A stretch of 61,111 nucleotides of DNA from Clostridia bacterium (GTDB taxonomy: Bacteria; Bacillota; Clostridia; Christensenellales; Borkfalkiaceae), in the NCBI GenBank assembly GCA_900770185.1, contig CAAGJM010000021.1:1-61111 (forward strand), given 5' to 3'. Every line of letters begins with the position of its first letter. Position 1 is the first letter of the stretch. Position numbers and translations under genes: made by a program. The notes under the pieces were generated by a model. That model worked only from the letters and a program-made list of their open reading frames with translations, was not told the origin of the DNA and made no database searches. This document shows positions 1 through 9,900 of this stretch, piece after piece.

Positions 1-69
1 CGAGAAGTATACAAATACTTCAAGCAAAGATTTGCCGAAACGGGCAAAAAAGACGGCTTTAAGGCTTGA
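1..69 (+). CDS. C-terminal end of an unidentified gene (partial)
   Basis: Frame 1 is open from the first base to a TGA at 67-69 and gives 22 residues rich in Lys, Phe and Arg, ending in GFKA. Codon use (gaa, aaa, ttt, ggc) resembles the neighbouring genes, so it is probably the tail of a real gene cut by the window edge. There is too little sequence to name a product. It would converge on dapB, with a dispersed repeat between them. Confidence 0.4.
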   Translation, partial: REVYKYFKQRFAETGKKDGFKA

Positions 70-165
70 CGGGGTTCAGCCCCCGCTCGGCTTCGACAAG
101 CTCAGGGTGACAGTGAAAAAACGGCGGGAGCAAGCCCCCGCCCTACGTTAGATTTATGCGTTCTA
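70..165. repeat. dispersed intergenic repeat with hairpins
   Basis: The segment contains a GACAAGCTCAGGGTGACA-type stretch and a GC-rich hairpin (GGCGGG ... CCCGCC, about 124-142). Related text occurs at 53.7-53.9 kb and 57.6 kb. It lies between the end of the partial gene and the end of dapB and has no ORF. It is most likely a non-coding extragenic repeat; the hairpin may also end transcription from either side. Confidence 0.5.
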
Positions 166-210
166 TATAGTCCGCCCGCATTTAAGTCAAAGCGGCATTT
201 TCCGATTCTT

Positions 211-942
211 TTAAAACAAATCGCTAAGGGAGTATAACTTAGGCGGTTTATTTATAATGCGGTCCGCCGCTCGGAGCGCGCCTTCCGCAAAAATCTCGCG
301 CGAATAGGCGGTGTGTTTAAGTTCTATCATCTCGTTTTTGCCGAGAACGTAAAGGGAGTGTATGCCCTTGATATCTCCGCCGCGAAGGCTGAAAACGGGG
401 GCGTTTTTATCAATAACGCTCTCGACTTCACGCTTTAAAAGTTTGGCGGTGCCGGACGGCGCGTCTTTTTTTTGCGAGTGATGAATTTCTTCGATATAAA
501 AATCGTAACCCGAAAGCGGCGCGGCAAGGGTTTTCGCTGCGCGGATAAACGAAAGTACGCCCAAAGAGTAGTTTTCGCTGTAAACGACTGGCACGACTTT
601 TGCCGCCGCGTAAACGGCTTTAAAATCGTTTTCCGAAAGCCCCGTTGCGGCGATGACTATCGGGGTTTTGGTGCGCGTTGCGTAATTGAGCGCGGCAAGC
701 GAACCTTCGGGGGACGAAAAGTCTATTATAACGTCGCCTTTAACGCTAACGCCGTCAAAACCGTTATATTTAAAAAAGTCGTCTTCGTTAAGGGGATATT
801 CGCACGCCGTTTCCGCATTGCATTTCTGCTCTTTAAACTTAACGTCCACCCCCGCGACGACCGAAAAGCCGTTTTTTTCGGCAAGGCTTATAACCGTTTT
901 TCCCATTTTGCCGCCTGCGCCGCCGACAATCAACCTTTTCAT
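211..942 (-). CDS. dapB: 4-hydroxy-tetrahydrodipicolinate reductase (DapB)
   Basis: Reduces 4-hydroxy-tetrahydrodipicolinate with NAD(P)H in the diaminopimelate/lysine pathway, in the cytosol. The N-terminus has the Rossmann motif GGAGGKMG and the C-terminal half has the family signature HHSQKKDAPSGTAK, which holds the catalytic His and Lys. The 243-residue length is normal. The ATG at 942 is chosen because AAGGGGG lies 8 bases upstream; longer upstream readings run into dapA. The start overlaps the dapA stop by 4 bases (ATGA), so the two are translationally coupled and supply consecutive steps. Confidence 0.95.
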   Translation of the reverse strand: MKRLIVGGAGGKMGKTVISLAEKNGFSVVAGVDVKFKEQKCNAETACEYPLNEDDFFKYNGFDGVSVKGDVIIDFSSPEGSLAALNYATRTKTPIVIAATGLSENDFKAVYAAAKVVPVVYSENYSLGVLSFIRAAKTLAAPLSGYDFYIEEIHHSQKKDAPSGTAKLLKREVESVIDKNAPVFSLRGGDIKGIHSLYVLGKNEMIELKHTAYSREIFAEGALRAADRIINKPPKLYSLSDLF

Positions 943-1829
943 AAATCGTTCCCCCTTAAATTTTCTATTGCCGAAATTAAAATTTTTAAATGTTCGTTTT
1001 CTATCGGTGTTAAGGGAAGCCGCGCGTAGGACGAGCATATCCCCAAATATTCCGCCGCCGCCTTGACGGGAATAGGGTTCACTTCAATAAACAGCGCGCG
1101 GTTTATCTCTTCAAGCCGCTTTTGCATGAGTTCCGCCGCCTTTACGTTCCCCTTTTTATATTCGTTGAAGACAAAAAGCGTTTCTTTTAAGAATATGTTG
1201 CTCGTGACCGAAATCGCGCCCGCGCCGCCGAGTTTGTAAATATCTAAGTTGAGCGCGTCGTCGCCGCTGTACAGCGCGACGTCGTTTTTTATAAGTTTAA
1301 GCGTTTCGTAAGTGGTCAAAAGGTTGCCGGCGGCGTCTTTAAAACCGACCATTCCGTCTATTTCGGTAAGTTTTTTGACCGTTTCGGGCAGGACTTTGAC
1401 CCCCGTCCTCGACGGAACGGAGTAAACTATAAACGGCGCGCGGGACTCTTCCGCTATTTTTTTATAGTGGCAAAAAAGTCCGTTTTGTGTGCATTTGTTA
1501 TAATACGGGGTGACGATAAGCAAGCCGTCCGCCCCCGCGTTCATAGAAGTTTTCGCTTTTTTGGCGGCAATTTCGGTCGAATTCGAGCCGCAACCCGCAA
1601 TGAGAGGCACCCGCCCATTTACTTTTTTTACGGCGGACTTTATAAGGTCTTCGTATTCGCGGTAGGTAAGAGTGCAGGGCTCCCCCGTCGTCCCCGCGAC
1701 TATAAGGGCGTTTGCGCCGCATAAAATCTGGCTTTCGATAAGTTTTAAAAACCCGTCGTAATCGACGCCGTTTTTCGTCATAGGCGTAATTAAAGCGGTG
1801 GCAACGCCGCAAAATATCGGCTTCTTCAT
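939..1829 (-). CDS. dapA: 4-hydroxy-tetrahydrodipicolinate synthase (DapA)
   Basis: Condenses pyruvate and aspartate semialdehyde, the first committed step to diaminopimelate and lysine. The 296-residue protein has the N-terminal GTTGE motif (pyruvate pocket), the YYNK segment, the Tyr in VYSVPSRTG and the Schiff-base Lys in GFKDAAGN. The start at 1829 follows a strong GAAAGGAGAT site; the open frame upstream is intergenic. It is the first gene of a dapA-dapB pair and is divergent from the membrane protein gene at 2081. No lysine riboswitch is seen in the 250-base upstream region. Confidence 0.96.
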   Translation of the reverse strand: MKKPIFCGVATALITPMTKNGVDYDGFLKLIESQILCGANALIVAGTTGEPCTLTYREYEDLIKSAVKKVNGRVPLIAGCGSNSTEIAAKKAKTSMNAGADGLLIVTPYYNKCTQNGLFCHYKKIAEESRAPFIVYSVPSRTGVKVLPETVKKLTEIDGMVGFKDAAGNLLTTYETLKLIKNDVALYSGDDALNLDIYKLGGAGAISVTSNIFLKETLFVFNEYKKGNVKAAELMQKRLEEINRALFIEVNPIPVKAAAEYLGICSSYARLPLTPIENEHLKILISAIENLRGNDL

Positions 1830-1924
1830 AATCTCCTTTCCGCGGCGAATTATGAAATACGAATGAAATTCGGCGGTATAGGCGGTCAAAAACGCCTTAA
1901 AGAGCCGAAAAACGCAAAAAGTAT

Positions 1925-1953
1925 TTGCAAAAGTCGCCAAAACGGTATATGAT
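1925..1953 (+). promoter_or_regulatory. sigma-A type promoter for the 2081 operon
   Basis: TTGCAA (1925-1930), 17 bases, TATGAT (1948-1953), about 120 bases before the first gene. An overlapping TATAAT lies at 1955-1960 but would need a 24-base spacer. Assigned by motif only. Confidence 0.5.
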
Positions 1954-2080
1954 ATATAATAGTGTATTAGGCGCGTCGCCAAGGTATTCCGAACAGACGT
2001 AACAAAAGCCTTGCAAAAACGCGGATATACACGGCTTAAATTTAAAAACACAAACTTTAAGTTGGCGTTAAGGAGATAGG

Positions 2081-3391
2081 ATGGCATATAACGGACGGAA
2101 AAAAGGCGGAATTTTCGCAAGACTTACGAGGCTTCCCGAAAGGAGCGAAGACTACGCGAGGAAGACTTTGCCGTCGAACAGATGGGCGCTCGCGTGGGAT
2201 TTGATAAGGAACAACTTCGGCAAACTTTTCAAGATAAACTTATTGATGCTGTTGTTTATTTTCCCGGTGGTGATAATAATAATCGCAAGGGCGTCGTTTA
2301 CCATGTCGCAGGCAGCGGTTCAGCCGTTTGCGCAAAATATCGGCATAGGGTACCCTGCCTATCCTATGATAAGCGGAATAAGCGAGTCTATCGTCTTTCA
2401 GGTTGACGTAACGGTGCTTTTAATGATGCTTATCGTGTCGCCTTACGTTTCCGTGGGGCTTGCGGGCGGGTTTTACGTTATGCGTAACCTCGTCTGGACG
2501 GAAGGCGTTTTCGTTGCGTCTGATTTTTGGTCGGGCGTAAAAAAGAATTATAAAAACACGCTTTTAGCGACGCTTTTCTACCTCGTAATGGTATCGCTTA
2601 TGTTCCTGTCGATAGATTTGGCGGAAGTTCAGATAGCAACCATGCCGAAAATGGCAGGGTGGTTTATCGCGGGTAAAGCGGTGTCGGTCATTTTGATAAT
2701 TTACTTTACGTTCGTGTATCTATATATGCTTACGCTCGGCGTGACGTATAAAGTCAAGTTTACGGGACTTATTAAAAACGGCTTTTTGCTTGCGCTTGCG
2801 CTTCTTCCGTACAACGCGTTTTTCGCCGCGCTTTCGGTGGTCTGGATATTGCCGCTTTTCTTCACGTTATCGTCTACGATATTTATGATGATAGGTATTA
2901 TGCTTGCGGTGTTCTTATCCTTCTCGCTCTTCACGCTTATATGGACGAACTATTCGCAATGGGTGTTCGACGAATTTATTAACGATAAGGTTGCCGGGGC
3001 GAAAAAGAACAGGGGTATTTACAAGAAGAACGCCGAAGAAGAAGTTAAATCTACCGAGCGTTATAAACCCATGTTCGGCGCGCGTCCCATTAAACCCGTC
3101 ACCGACTACGATATAGAAATAGCGGAACTACCCGAATCTTACACGCGCGAAGACCTTATTCGCTTGCAGGAGAGCAAGGACGCCATGATTAAGGACAGCG
3201 AGCGGTATGAAGAGGAGCATAAGGACGACTTTATGAACGCCGCGAGCGCGATTGACGAATTTATGGGCGGGGCCGCCGCAAAATCCGGCGAAACGGACGA
3301 GAAAATTAACGACGCGAACGAAAGCTTAAACGATGCGGACGGCGAAAAGCCTGTTAAAAGCGGCAAAAAATCCGCTAAAAAAGGTAAATAA
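2081..3391 (+). CDS. multi-pass membrane protein, YesL/DUF624-like
   Basis: A 436-residue protein with a basic N-terminus, about six hydrophobic segments between residues 45 and 295 (first one LLMLLFIFPVVIIIIA), and a hydrophilic C-terminal tail of about 140 residues rich in Glu, Asp and Lys, ending in GKKSAKKGK. The N-terminal layout resembles YesL/DUF624 proteins, which have no settled function; the long charged cytosolic tail is not usual for them. The start follows AAGGAGATAGG. The stop overlaps the next start (TAATG), so it heads an operon with a methyltransferase, hslO and a TPR protein. Confidence 0.6.
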   Translation: MAYNGRKKGGIFARLTRLPERSEDYARKTLPSNRWALAWDLIRNNFGKLFKINLLMLLFIFPVVIIIIARASFTMSQAAVQPFAQNIGIGYPAYPMISGISESIVFQVDVTVLLMMLIVSPYVSVGLAGGFYVMRNLVWTEGVFVASDFWSGVKKNYKNTLLATLFYLVMVSLMFLSIDLAEVQIATMPKMAGWFIAGKAVSVILIIYFTFVYLYMLTLGVTYKVKFTGLIKNGFLLALALLPYNAFFAALSVVWILPLFFTLSSTIFMMIGIMLAVFLSFSLFTLIWTNYSQWVFDEFINDKVAGAKKNRGIYKKNAEEEVKSTERYKPMFGARPIKPVTDYDIEIAELPESYTREDLIRLQESKDAMIKDSERYEEEHKDDFMNAASAIDEFMGGAAAKSGETDEKINDANESLNDADGEKPVKSGKKSAKKGK

Positions 3392-4122
3392 TGCGTGCGC
3401 CGTACGAAGCGGTCGCGCAGTTTTACGACAAGTTGCTGCTTGACGGCGAATATAAAAAATACGTTGATTTAATCGTCAAAAAGGTTAAAGACGACGCTCC
3501 CGTTTTTGCGGGCGCGGACGGCGGTTGCGGCAGCGGAATAGTTACGCGCGCTTTAAAGAAGGCGGGCGCGGGCGTTTGGGGCTTCGACATAAGCGACGAT
3601 ATGCTGCAAAAAGCGGTTACCGCCGCTAAAAAAGATAAACTGAACATAACTTTTTTAAAGCAAAATTTATTAAACTTTAAAAGTTTTGAAAAACTCGGGT
3701 TTTTAACCGTAATAAACGACGGGCTTAATTATATCGACCCGAAAAATTTAACGGCGGCGTTTAAAAATTTTAACAAAAACATGGTTAAAAAAGGTGCGCT
3801 CGTGTTCGATATTTCTACGCCGTACAAGTTAAAAACGGTGCTCGGCAATAACGTTTACGGCGACGACGGCGAAGATTTAAGTTACATCTGGTTTAATACG
3901 CTCGGCGACGGTTTCGTCGATATAGAAATAACGTTTTTCGAAAAAAAAGGCGAAGTTTACGTTCGTACCGAAGAAACGCAACGACAGTATATACACGAAA
4001 TAGAAGACGTGTATTCTGCGCTTAAAGACGCGGGGTTTACGCTCGGTAACGTTTGCGACGACTTAGGCGGCGAACTTAAAAGCGATAGTATGCGCGCGGT
4101 CTTTACGGCAATTAAAAATTAA
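3391..4122 (+). CDS. class I SAM-dependent methyltransferase
   Basis: A 243-residue soluble protein. The SAM-binding loop GGCGSGIVTRAL is at about residues 46-57, followed by an acidic end of strand 2 (GFDISDDML) and the motif NDGLNY after strand 4, as in Methyltransf_25/11 proteins that often act on small molecules. The substrate cannot be told from sequence. The start overlaps the preceding stop by one base (TAATG), indicating coupled translation with the membrane protein. A 49-base gap separates it from hslO. Confidence 0.75.
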   Translation: MRAPYEAVAQFYDKLLLDGEYKKYVDLIVKKVKDDAPVFAGADGGCGSGIVTRALKKAGAGVWGFDISDDMLQKAVTAAKKDKLNITFLKQNLLNFKSFEKLGFLTVINDGLNYIDPKNLTAAFKNFNKNMVKKGALVFDISTPYKLKTVLGNNVYGDDGEDLSYIWFNTLGDGFVDIEITFFEKKGEVYVRTEETQRQYIHEIEDVYSALKDAGFTLGNVCDDLGGELKSDSMRAVFTAIKN

Positions 4123-4171
4123 AATTATCTTAAACGCGCGCCGAAACGCCGTTTAAGACAGTATCGGCTTA

Positions 4172-5047
4172 ATGAGTATGGACGTTTTAAAAAAAGCGGT
4201 GATTATGAACGGCGAGATATCTTTGACCGTTATCGAAAGCACCGAAATCGTAAACAAAGCGATAAAATATCACGACTTGACTCCGCTTACCGCGGCGGTT
4301 TTAGGGAGAACTATGACGGCGGCGTTATTCGCCGCGTCTTTTTTAAAGAGCGACGGTGATAAACTTTCCGTCACCGTTTCGGGCGACGGGGTCGGCGGAC
4401 ACGTTATCGTCAGCGCGGACGGAAATTTGAGAGTGCGCGGATACATAGATAACCCGCGCGCCGAGCTTCCGCTCAATAAATTCGGCAAACTTGACGTTTC
4501 GGGGTGCGTCGGAAAAGGCAAAATAACCATTGTAAGGAGCACGGGGCTTAAAGACCCGTATACCGGAACGAGCGAGATTATAAGCGGCGAACTTGCCGAA
4601 GATTTTGCTTACTACTATGCCGTCAGCGAGCAGACCCCCACCGCGATGGCGTTAGGGGTAAAAGTCGGCGGCGCGGGTAAATGCGTCGGCGCGGGCGGAG
4701 TGATAGTGCAAACTCTTCCCGGGGCGAGCGACGAAAGTATATCGGCGTGCGAAAAGCTTATGGCAGGTTTTAAAGATATCAGCGCGAAGATACAGAACTT
4801 AGGCGCAAACGGCGTTTGCGAAAAGTATTTTCCGGGCGCGAAGTTCACCGATTTTTACCCGAAATACGAGTGCATTTGCTCGGACGATTACATTAAAAGC
4901 ATAATTTTATCGCTCGGAAAGTCCGAGGCAGACGACATCGTGAAAGAATTCGGCAAAATCGAAGTCGATTGCCAGTATTGCGATAAAAAATATATATACC
5001 GTCAAAAAGACGTAGACGAGTTGTTTTTAAAGGGAAAAGATGCCTGA
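4172..5047 (+). CDS. hslO: redox-regulated chaperone Hsp33 (HslO)
   Basis: A holdase chaperone of the cytosol, switched on when its zinc-bound cysteines are oxidised. The protein is 291 residues, normal for the family, and the four switch cysteines are present as CIC (residues 234-236) and CQYC (267-270). A second in-frame ATG at 4178 is an alternative start; neither has a clear ribosome site. The gene overlaps the following TPR gene by 8 bases and is probably co-transcribed with the methyltransferase before it. Confidence 0.94.
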   Translation: MSMDVLKKAVIMNGEISLTVIESTEIVNKAIKYHDLTPLTAAVLGRTMTAALFAASFLKSDGDKLSVTVSGDGVGGHVIVSADGNLRVRGYIDNPRAELPLNKFGKLDVSGCVGKGKITIVRSTGLKDPYTGTSEIISGELAEDFAYYYAVSEQTPTAMALGVKVGGAGKCVGAGGVIVQTLPGASDESISACEKLMAGFKDISAKIQNLGANGVCEKYFPGAKFTDFYPKYECICSDDYIKSIILSLGKSEADDIVKEFGKIEVDCQYCDKKYIYRQKDVDELFLKGKDA

Positions 5048-6755
5048 TTTAAGTTTTGCGTACGATAAAAAAACCATTCTCGATTTATGCGACGCGCGCA
5101 TTGCCCGCGGCGACTTTTTGGGTGCGCTTAACACGTTAAAAAGGATGAACGAACCCGAAAAACGCCTGCTATATAAAATAGGCGATTTATTTTATAAACT
5201 GACCGAATACGGACAAGCCGCCGAATACTTCGCAAGGTTTTTGGAAAAGGCGAGCGAAAAGGAAAAACCGCGGGCGTATAACGCGCTCGGCGCGGCGTTT
5301 TTAAAAATGAACGACGAAGAAGCGGCAAGTTATTATTTTAACAAGCAGATAGCGTCGGGTGACAGGAATCCTTACGATTACGGCGAAGAAATGTACGATT
5401 TTTTCACCGACGTATCGGACGCAGAGGGCGAATTTTACCTCGCCTATCCCTACGATAAAGCCGATTTTAAAAAACTTTTAATCGAGTGCGACGATATGTT
5501 CGCGCAAGGTTTGTACGAAGAAGTTTTAGAAAAAATAAAGGTAATTCCTAAAGAAAACAAGAGATATTACCCCGAAGCTTTGGAAGAGCGCGCGCTTTGC
5601 GAATTTATGCTCGACGATGACGCCGCGGCGATAAAACACATTCGCGCCGCGCTTAAACTCGCCCCGAACGACGTGACCGTTATCTGTAACGCCGCAAGTA
5701 TGTTCAACAGGGTGGATATGCTTAGCGAAGCGAACGCCGCGCTTAAAAACGTGGACGTAAACGCGCTTGAAGGCGACGAGCTTTTTAAAATAGTAATGGT
5801 GAATTGCGACCTTAAAAATTACGGCACCGCGGCAAGCTTAGTTAAAAAATATTTAAAAACCGCGCCGTATTCGAGAAGCGCGCTTATGCTTGCGGGCATA
5901 GCGAATTACAACCTTAAAAATTATGCCGCCGCCTACGAATATTTTAAAACGCTTTATCAGCTGACTGACACCTACGTTGCGGGTTATTACCTTAAAATCG
6001 CAGACTTTGCCGTGCGCGGCAAACCCATCGTAAAAACCCTTGAATTCGGCTTTGACGTTCCCGACGCAGAAAAGGCGCGCGTAACGAAAAAACTTAAAGG
6101 GTATATGGGAACGGCTGACGAAGAGCTTTCCGAAAAAGACTTCGGCGAGCTTATACTTATTTCCGAGTACGCTTTTGAGAGTAAAGATTATCACCTTCAG
6201 TCTTGCGCGGTTGCCGCGCTCGCCGCTAAAAACAGCGATTTTGCCCGCGGATATCTGCTCGGCAAACTCGTTAAATTAAGCGTTTTCGGACAGATAAAAA
6301 CCGCAATTTTAGGTTTTTTGACCGCCGACGGTTTCGAGGGCGACGCCCCCGCGTTTTTCGGCTCGACTTATAGGACGATAAAATTCGTCAAAACCGAATT
6401 TAAAGGCGCTAACGCCGAAGTTTTCAGCGAAGCGTATTCGCTGTGCTTTGCAAAAGTCGCCCCGATGGAAGACGACGTTTCGTATCTTCGCATCGCGGCT
6501 TACGAACTTTTTGACGAAGCGGAACACGCCGCGCTCGACCGAAACGACGCCCGCGCTTTATCAGCCGTTATTTTTGAAAAAAGTAAAGTCAAACAAATAA
6601 AATCTCGCCGCGATTTTGCTAAATTTTTTATGACCACGCTTAAAGATATAAAGCGTGTTAAAGAACTTATCGCGGGTGAAACCGCCCCGCCGTCATCGAA
6701 TAAAGAAGTCGGGAAACAGACGAAAGAAATCGACGAAATCAAAAAAACCGAATAA
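5040..6755 (+). CDS. tetratricopeptide-repeat protein
   Basis: A 571-residue acidic protein with no signal peptide or membrane segment. It has repeated helix pairs with TPR spacing, for example the stretches around YGQAAEYFARFLEKA, AIKHIRAALKLAPND and YAAAYEYFKTLYQLTD. TPR proteins act as scaffolds, so a partner-binding role is inferred; no catalytic domain is visible. AAAGGGA lies just upstream and the start lies inside the end of hslO, so translation is coupled. It is the last gene before a strong terminator. Confidence 0.75.
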   Translation: MPDLSFAYDKKTILDLCDARIARGDFLGALNTLKRMNEPEKRLLYKIGDLFYKLTEYGQAAEYFARFLEKASEKEKPRAYNALGAAFLKMNDEEAASYYFNKQIASGDRNPYDYGEEMYDFFTDVSDAEGEFYLAYPYDKADFKKLLIECDDMFAQGLYEEVLEKIKVIPKENKRYYPEALEERALCEFMLDDDAAAIKHIRAALKLAPNDVTVICNAASMFNRVDMLSEANAALKNVDVNALEGDELFKIVMVNCDLKNYGTAASLVKKYLKTAPYSRSALMLAGIANYNLKNYAAAYEYFKTLYQLTDTYVAGYYLKIADFAVRGKPIVKTLEFGFDVPDAEKARVTKKLKGYMGTADEELSEKDFGELILISEYAFESKDYHLQSCAVAALAAKNSDFARGYLLGKLVKLSVFGQIKTAILGFLTADGFEGDAPAFFGSTYRTIKFVKTEFKGANAEVFSEAYSLCFAKVAPMEDDVSYLRIAAYELFDEAEHAALDRNDARALSAVIFEKSKVKQIKSRRDFAKFFMTTLKDIKRVKELIAGETAPPSSNKEVGKQTKEIDEIKKTE

Positions 6756-6758
6756 TTT

Positions 6759-6790
6759 AACCCGCGCCCGAAACAGGGCGCGGGTTTTAT
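6759..6790 (+). terminator. rho-independent terminator after the TPR gene
   Basis: An 11-bp GC-rich stem (AACCCGCGCCC / GGGCGCGGGTT) with a 6-base loop, followed by TTTTAT. Its right arm and the next bases recur at 12150-12171. Confidence 0.9.
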
Positions 6791-6847
6791 ATCTGCCGAA
6801 AAAGTTACGGTTAATATATTCACAAAATAAACATATTTGAAAAATGC

Positions 6848-6876
6848 TTGCATTGCGCGCCGCTTAATGGTAAACT
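6848..6876 (+). promoter_or_regulatory. probable promoter of the LRR lipoprotein gene
   Basis: TTGCAT (6848-6853), 17 bases, TAAACT (6871-6876), 54 bases before the ATG. Both boxes differ from consensus, so this is a moderate call. Confidence 0.4.
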
Positions 6877-6930
6877 TAAATCAACAAAAAACATAATCTA
6901 TACGGGCAATCATTGTAGTTTAAGGAATTT

Positions 6931-9900
6931 ATGGCGAAAAGGTTTTTAATTGTAATTTTGTCTATGGTCGTTTGCTTTTCGGCGGCAATTTCGCTTGCGG
7001 CGTGCAATAAGTTGCCAAGCGGTGATTCGTCGACGACAACGGGAGAAGAAGTCGGTTCGGGCAGTAGTCAGGGTGAGCAAGACGGTTCCGAGGGCGATGA
7101 GGGAGAGCAAGGCGGTTCAGAAGGCGATAAGGGCGAGCAAGGCGGTTCCGAGGGCGATGAGGGCGAGCAAGGCGGTTCAGAAACGCCCGAGCATACGCAT
7201 GAATTTAACCGTAAAATAGCGGTTGAAAAATATCTCGTAAAACCCGCGACGTGCGAAACCCGAGCGATTTATCGTTTCAGTTGCGCTTGCGGCGAAGCGG
7301 GCGTTGAAACGTTTGAGTTCGGTGATAAGTCCGCGCACCTTTTCAACGGGACGAGGACGTGCGTAAATTGCAACAAAAAAATCACTTCCGACGGGTTGAG
7401 TTTTAAAAAAATCGTCGACGGCGGTAACGAGCGCTATGAGGTCGACGGGTTGGGTTCGTGCGTAGACGCCGATTTGATGATTCCCGACGAATATAACGGC
7501 AAACCCGTTTCGTCAATCGCGAGCGGCGCGTTTGAAGGCGCAATCGACTTAAAGTCTATAACCCTTCCCGCAAGCATTAAAAATATCGGAGACGGCGCGT
7601 TTGACTACGCCCTATTAAGGGGCGACGGCGAGTTGTTTAAAATATTCTACGAAGGCGGCGCGGCGCAGTGGTTTGAAGTTTGCTGTCCGGATATGTTCAA
7701 ATTCGTCTATAATATGGGCGGCGACGAAGCGATGCAAAGCGCTCAAAGCGACTACGTTTACGATTTTATAGCTTCGTTTAAAGGGTACAGATTATTCGTC
7801 GGCGGCGAAGAGCTTACCGAAGTTACTTTAAACGACGGCGAAAAAGATATCGCGGCGAATTTTAGCGTGAACGCATCGATAACCAAACTTGCGATTAAAA
7901 AGGACGGGGCAAGGCTTACGGAAGCGCAGTTCTCGTTCTGTCCGAATTTAAAATCGGTTGAAATTTCGGCAAAAAACGTCAAGCTCGATTGTATGGCGTT
8001 TACCGGTTGCTTAAAACTTAAAGACGCGATTTTAAGCGGCGGTTTAAGCGATGCTTCCGATTTAACGGCTGCGTTTGCGTACTGCATAACGCTTGAAAAC
8101 GTAACGTTGACGAACGATTTAAAAAACTTAGGTCAGTCAATGTTTACGGGGTGCGCGTCTTTAAAAACGATATCTGTTCCCGACGGGGTGGAAAGTCTGG
8201 TCGGCTCATTCGTGTCGTGCGCTTCGCTCGAAAGCGTGCATATCGGCGCGAAAGTTAAGGATATTGGGATCAATAACGGCGAGTTTTACGGGTGCGACTC
8301 CATTAAAACGGTGACCGTCAGCAGCGACAATGAGAGTTTCAGTACCGTTGACGGTATAAATATTTACGATAAAAGCGGTAAAAAACTTGTTTATTGTATG
8401 GTTGGCGGAGATAGTCTCGTTATCCCCGAGGGGGTTGAAGAGATAGACCCGAAAGCTATGGGCATAGTTTGTCCGTACCTAAGCGTCTCCATTCCGTCCA
8501 CGCTTAAAACCCTCGACCACGATACGTTTACGACTGCCGTAAAGCTTGCCGAGATAATCAATAAAAGCAAGTTTAATATCGGTACGCAAGTTTCCGGCGA
8601 GTATCGTTCGTTTGCCGTATCCGTGCATAGCGGCGACGTATCGAAAATAAAAACCGTGAACGGGTTTAAGTTTATTACGGGCGACGACGGAATCAATTAC
8701 CTTATCGATAGCGGAAGCGGTAGAGAAGTCGTTCTTCCCGAAGACTATAACGGCGAAAATTATCGGGTTACGATCGGTGCGTTTTTCTGCAACGCTTCGA
8801 TAACCTCTTTGGTCGTGTCGGACGGCGTTACGGCGTTCGGCGGTGTTACGGGGTGTTCGGGTTTAAAAAACATAAGTATAGGTAAAAACGTCGTTTCGCT
8901 CGACATGAGCGCGTTTATGATGTGCGATTCTATCGAAAGCATAGTGATAAGCGGCGAAAACCCCGCTTTCAGTTCGCCCGACGGTAAAAATATTTATAGC
9001 AAAGACGGCAAAACCTTATTGTTTGTCTTGGAAAACGGCGAATCGTTCACCGTTGCGGACGGGGTCGAAAAAATCGACGACGTCGCGTTTTTCGGCAAAA
9101 CGAGTTTAAAAACTATTTATTTGCCCGCCGGGCTTACCGAATTAGGCGGCTATTCGTTTAACTCTTGCACAGGGCTTTCGGAAATTTGGTTTAACGGAAC
9201 CGAAGACGAGTGGAATGATGTCGTCGGAAAAGAGAGCCTCCTTAACGCGAATCCTTCTTTACGGTTATTTGTGGACGGCAAACCGCACGATATACACGTG
9301 CACGCGTTTAACCGAATGGTTACGACCGCCGAGATGATGGCGGACGACGCTACTTGCGAGCACGGTCGGTTATTTTATTACAGTTGCGAGTGCGGCGAAC
9401 GCGGCACCGAAACTTTTGAATACGGCGACCCGGTCGACCACAACTACACCGAATCGTGCGTGTGCGAATTTTGCGGAAGATACGGTCTGTATTTCGAGCT
9501 TAACGAAGACGGAACCGCTTACGTTATTACGGGGATAGACGGAACGGTTTGCTGGCTCCCGGAATTTGTTACTCCTTCAACCTACAACGGGTTACCGGTT
9601 ATCGGCATAGGTAACAATGCTTTTGCGGGTACTTATTTGTTTATAAACGTGACTATATCCGAAGGGATAACTTTTATCGGCGATGACGCTTTCAGCGGTT
9701 GTACGTCGCTAAAAACGGTGATTTTGCCGCAAAGCCTCGTCAGTATCGGCGAACGCGCGTTTATGAAAGACATGCTTAAAACCATTACCGTTCCCGAAAA
9801 CGTTACTAAAATCGGCGACGGGGCGTTCGAGGCGTGCAGGTCGCTTTTCGAGGTCGTGAACAAAAGCGGTCTTAATATCGTTAAAGGAAGCGACGGGTTC

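Noticed and set aside
472..1029. 185-codon frame opposite dapB
   Set aside because: It is the complement of a clear dapB gene, has no ribosome site and has composition typical of a shadow frame. The same applies to the long antisense frames over valS, dnaJ, GH127 and the LRR gene.
1830..2080. Lysine riboswitch before dapA
   Set aside because: The leader lacks the conserved purine-rich core and long stems expected; only a promoter on the opposite strand is evident.
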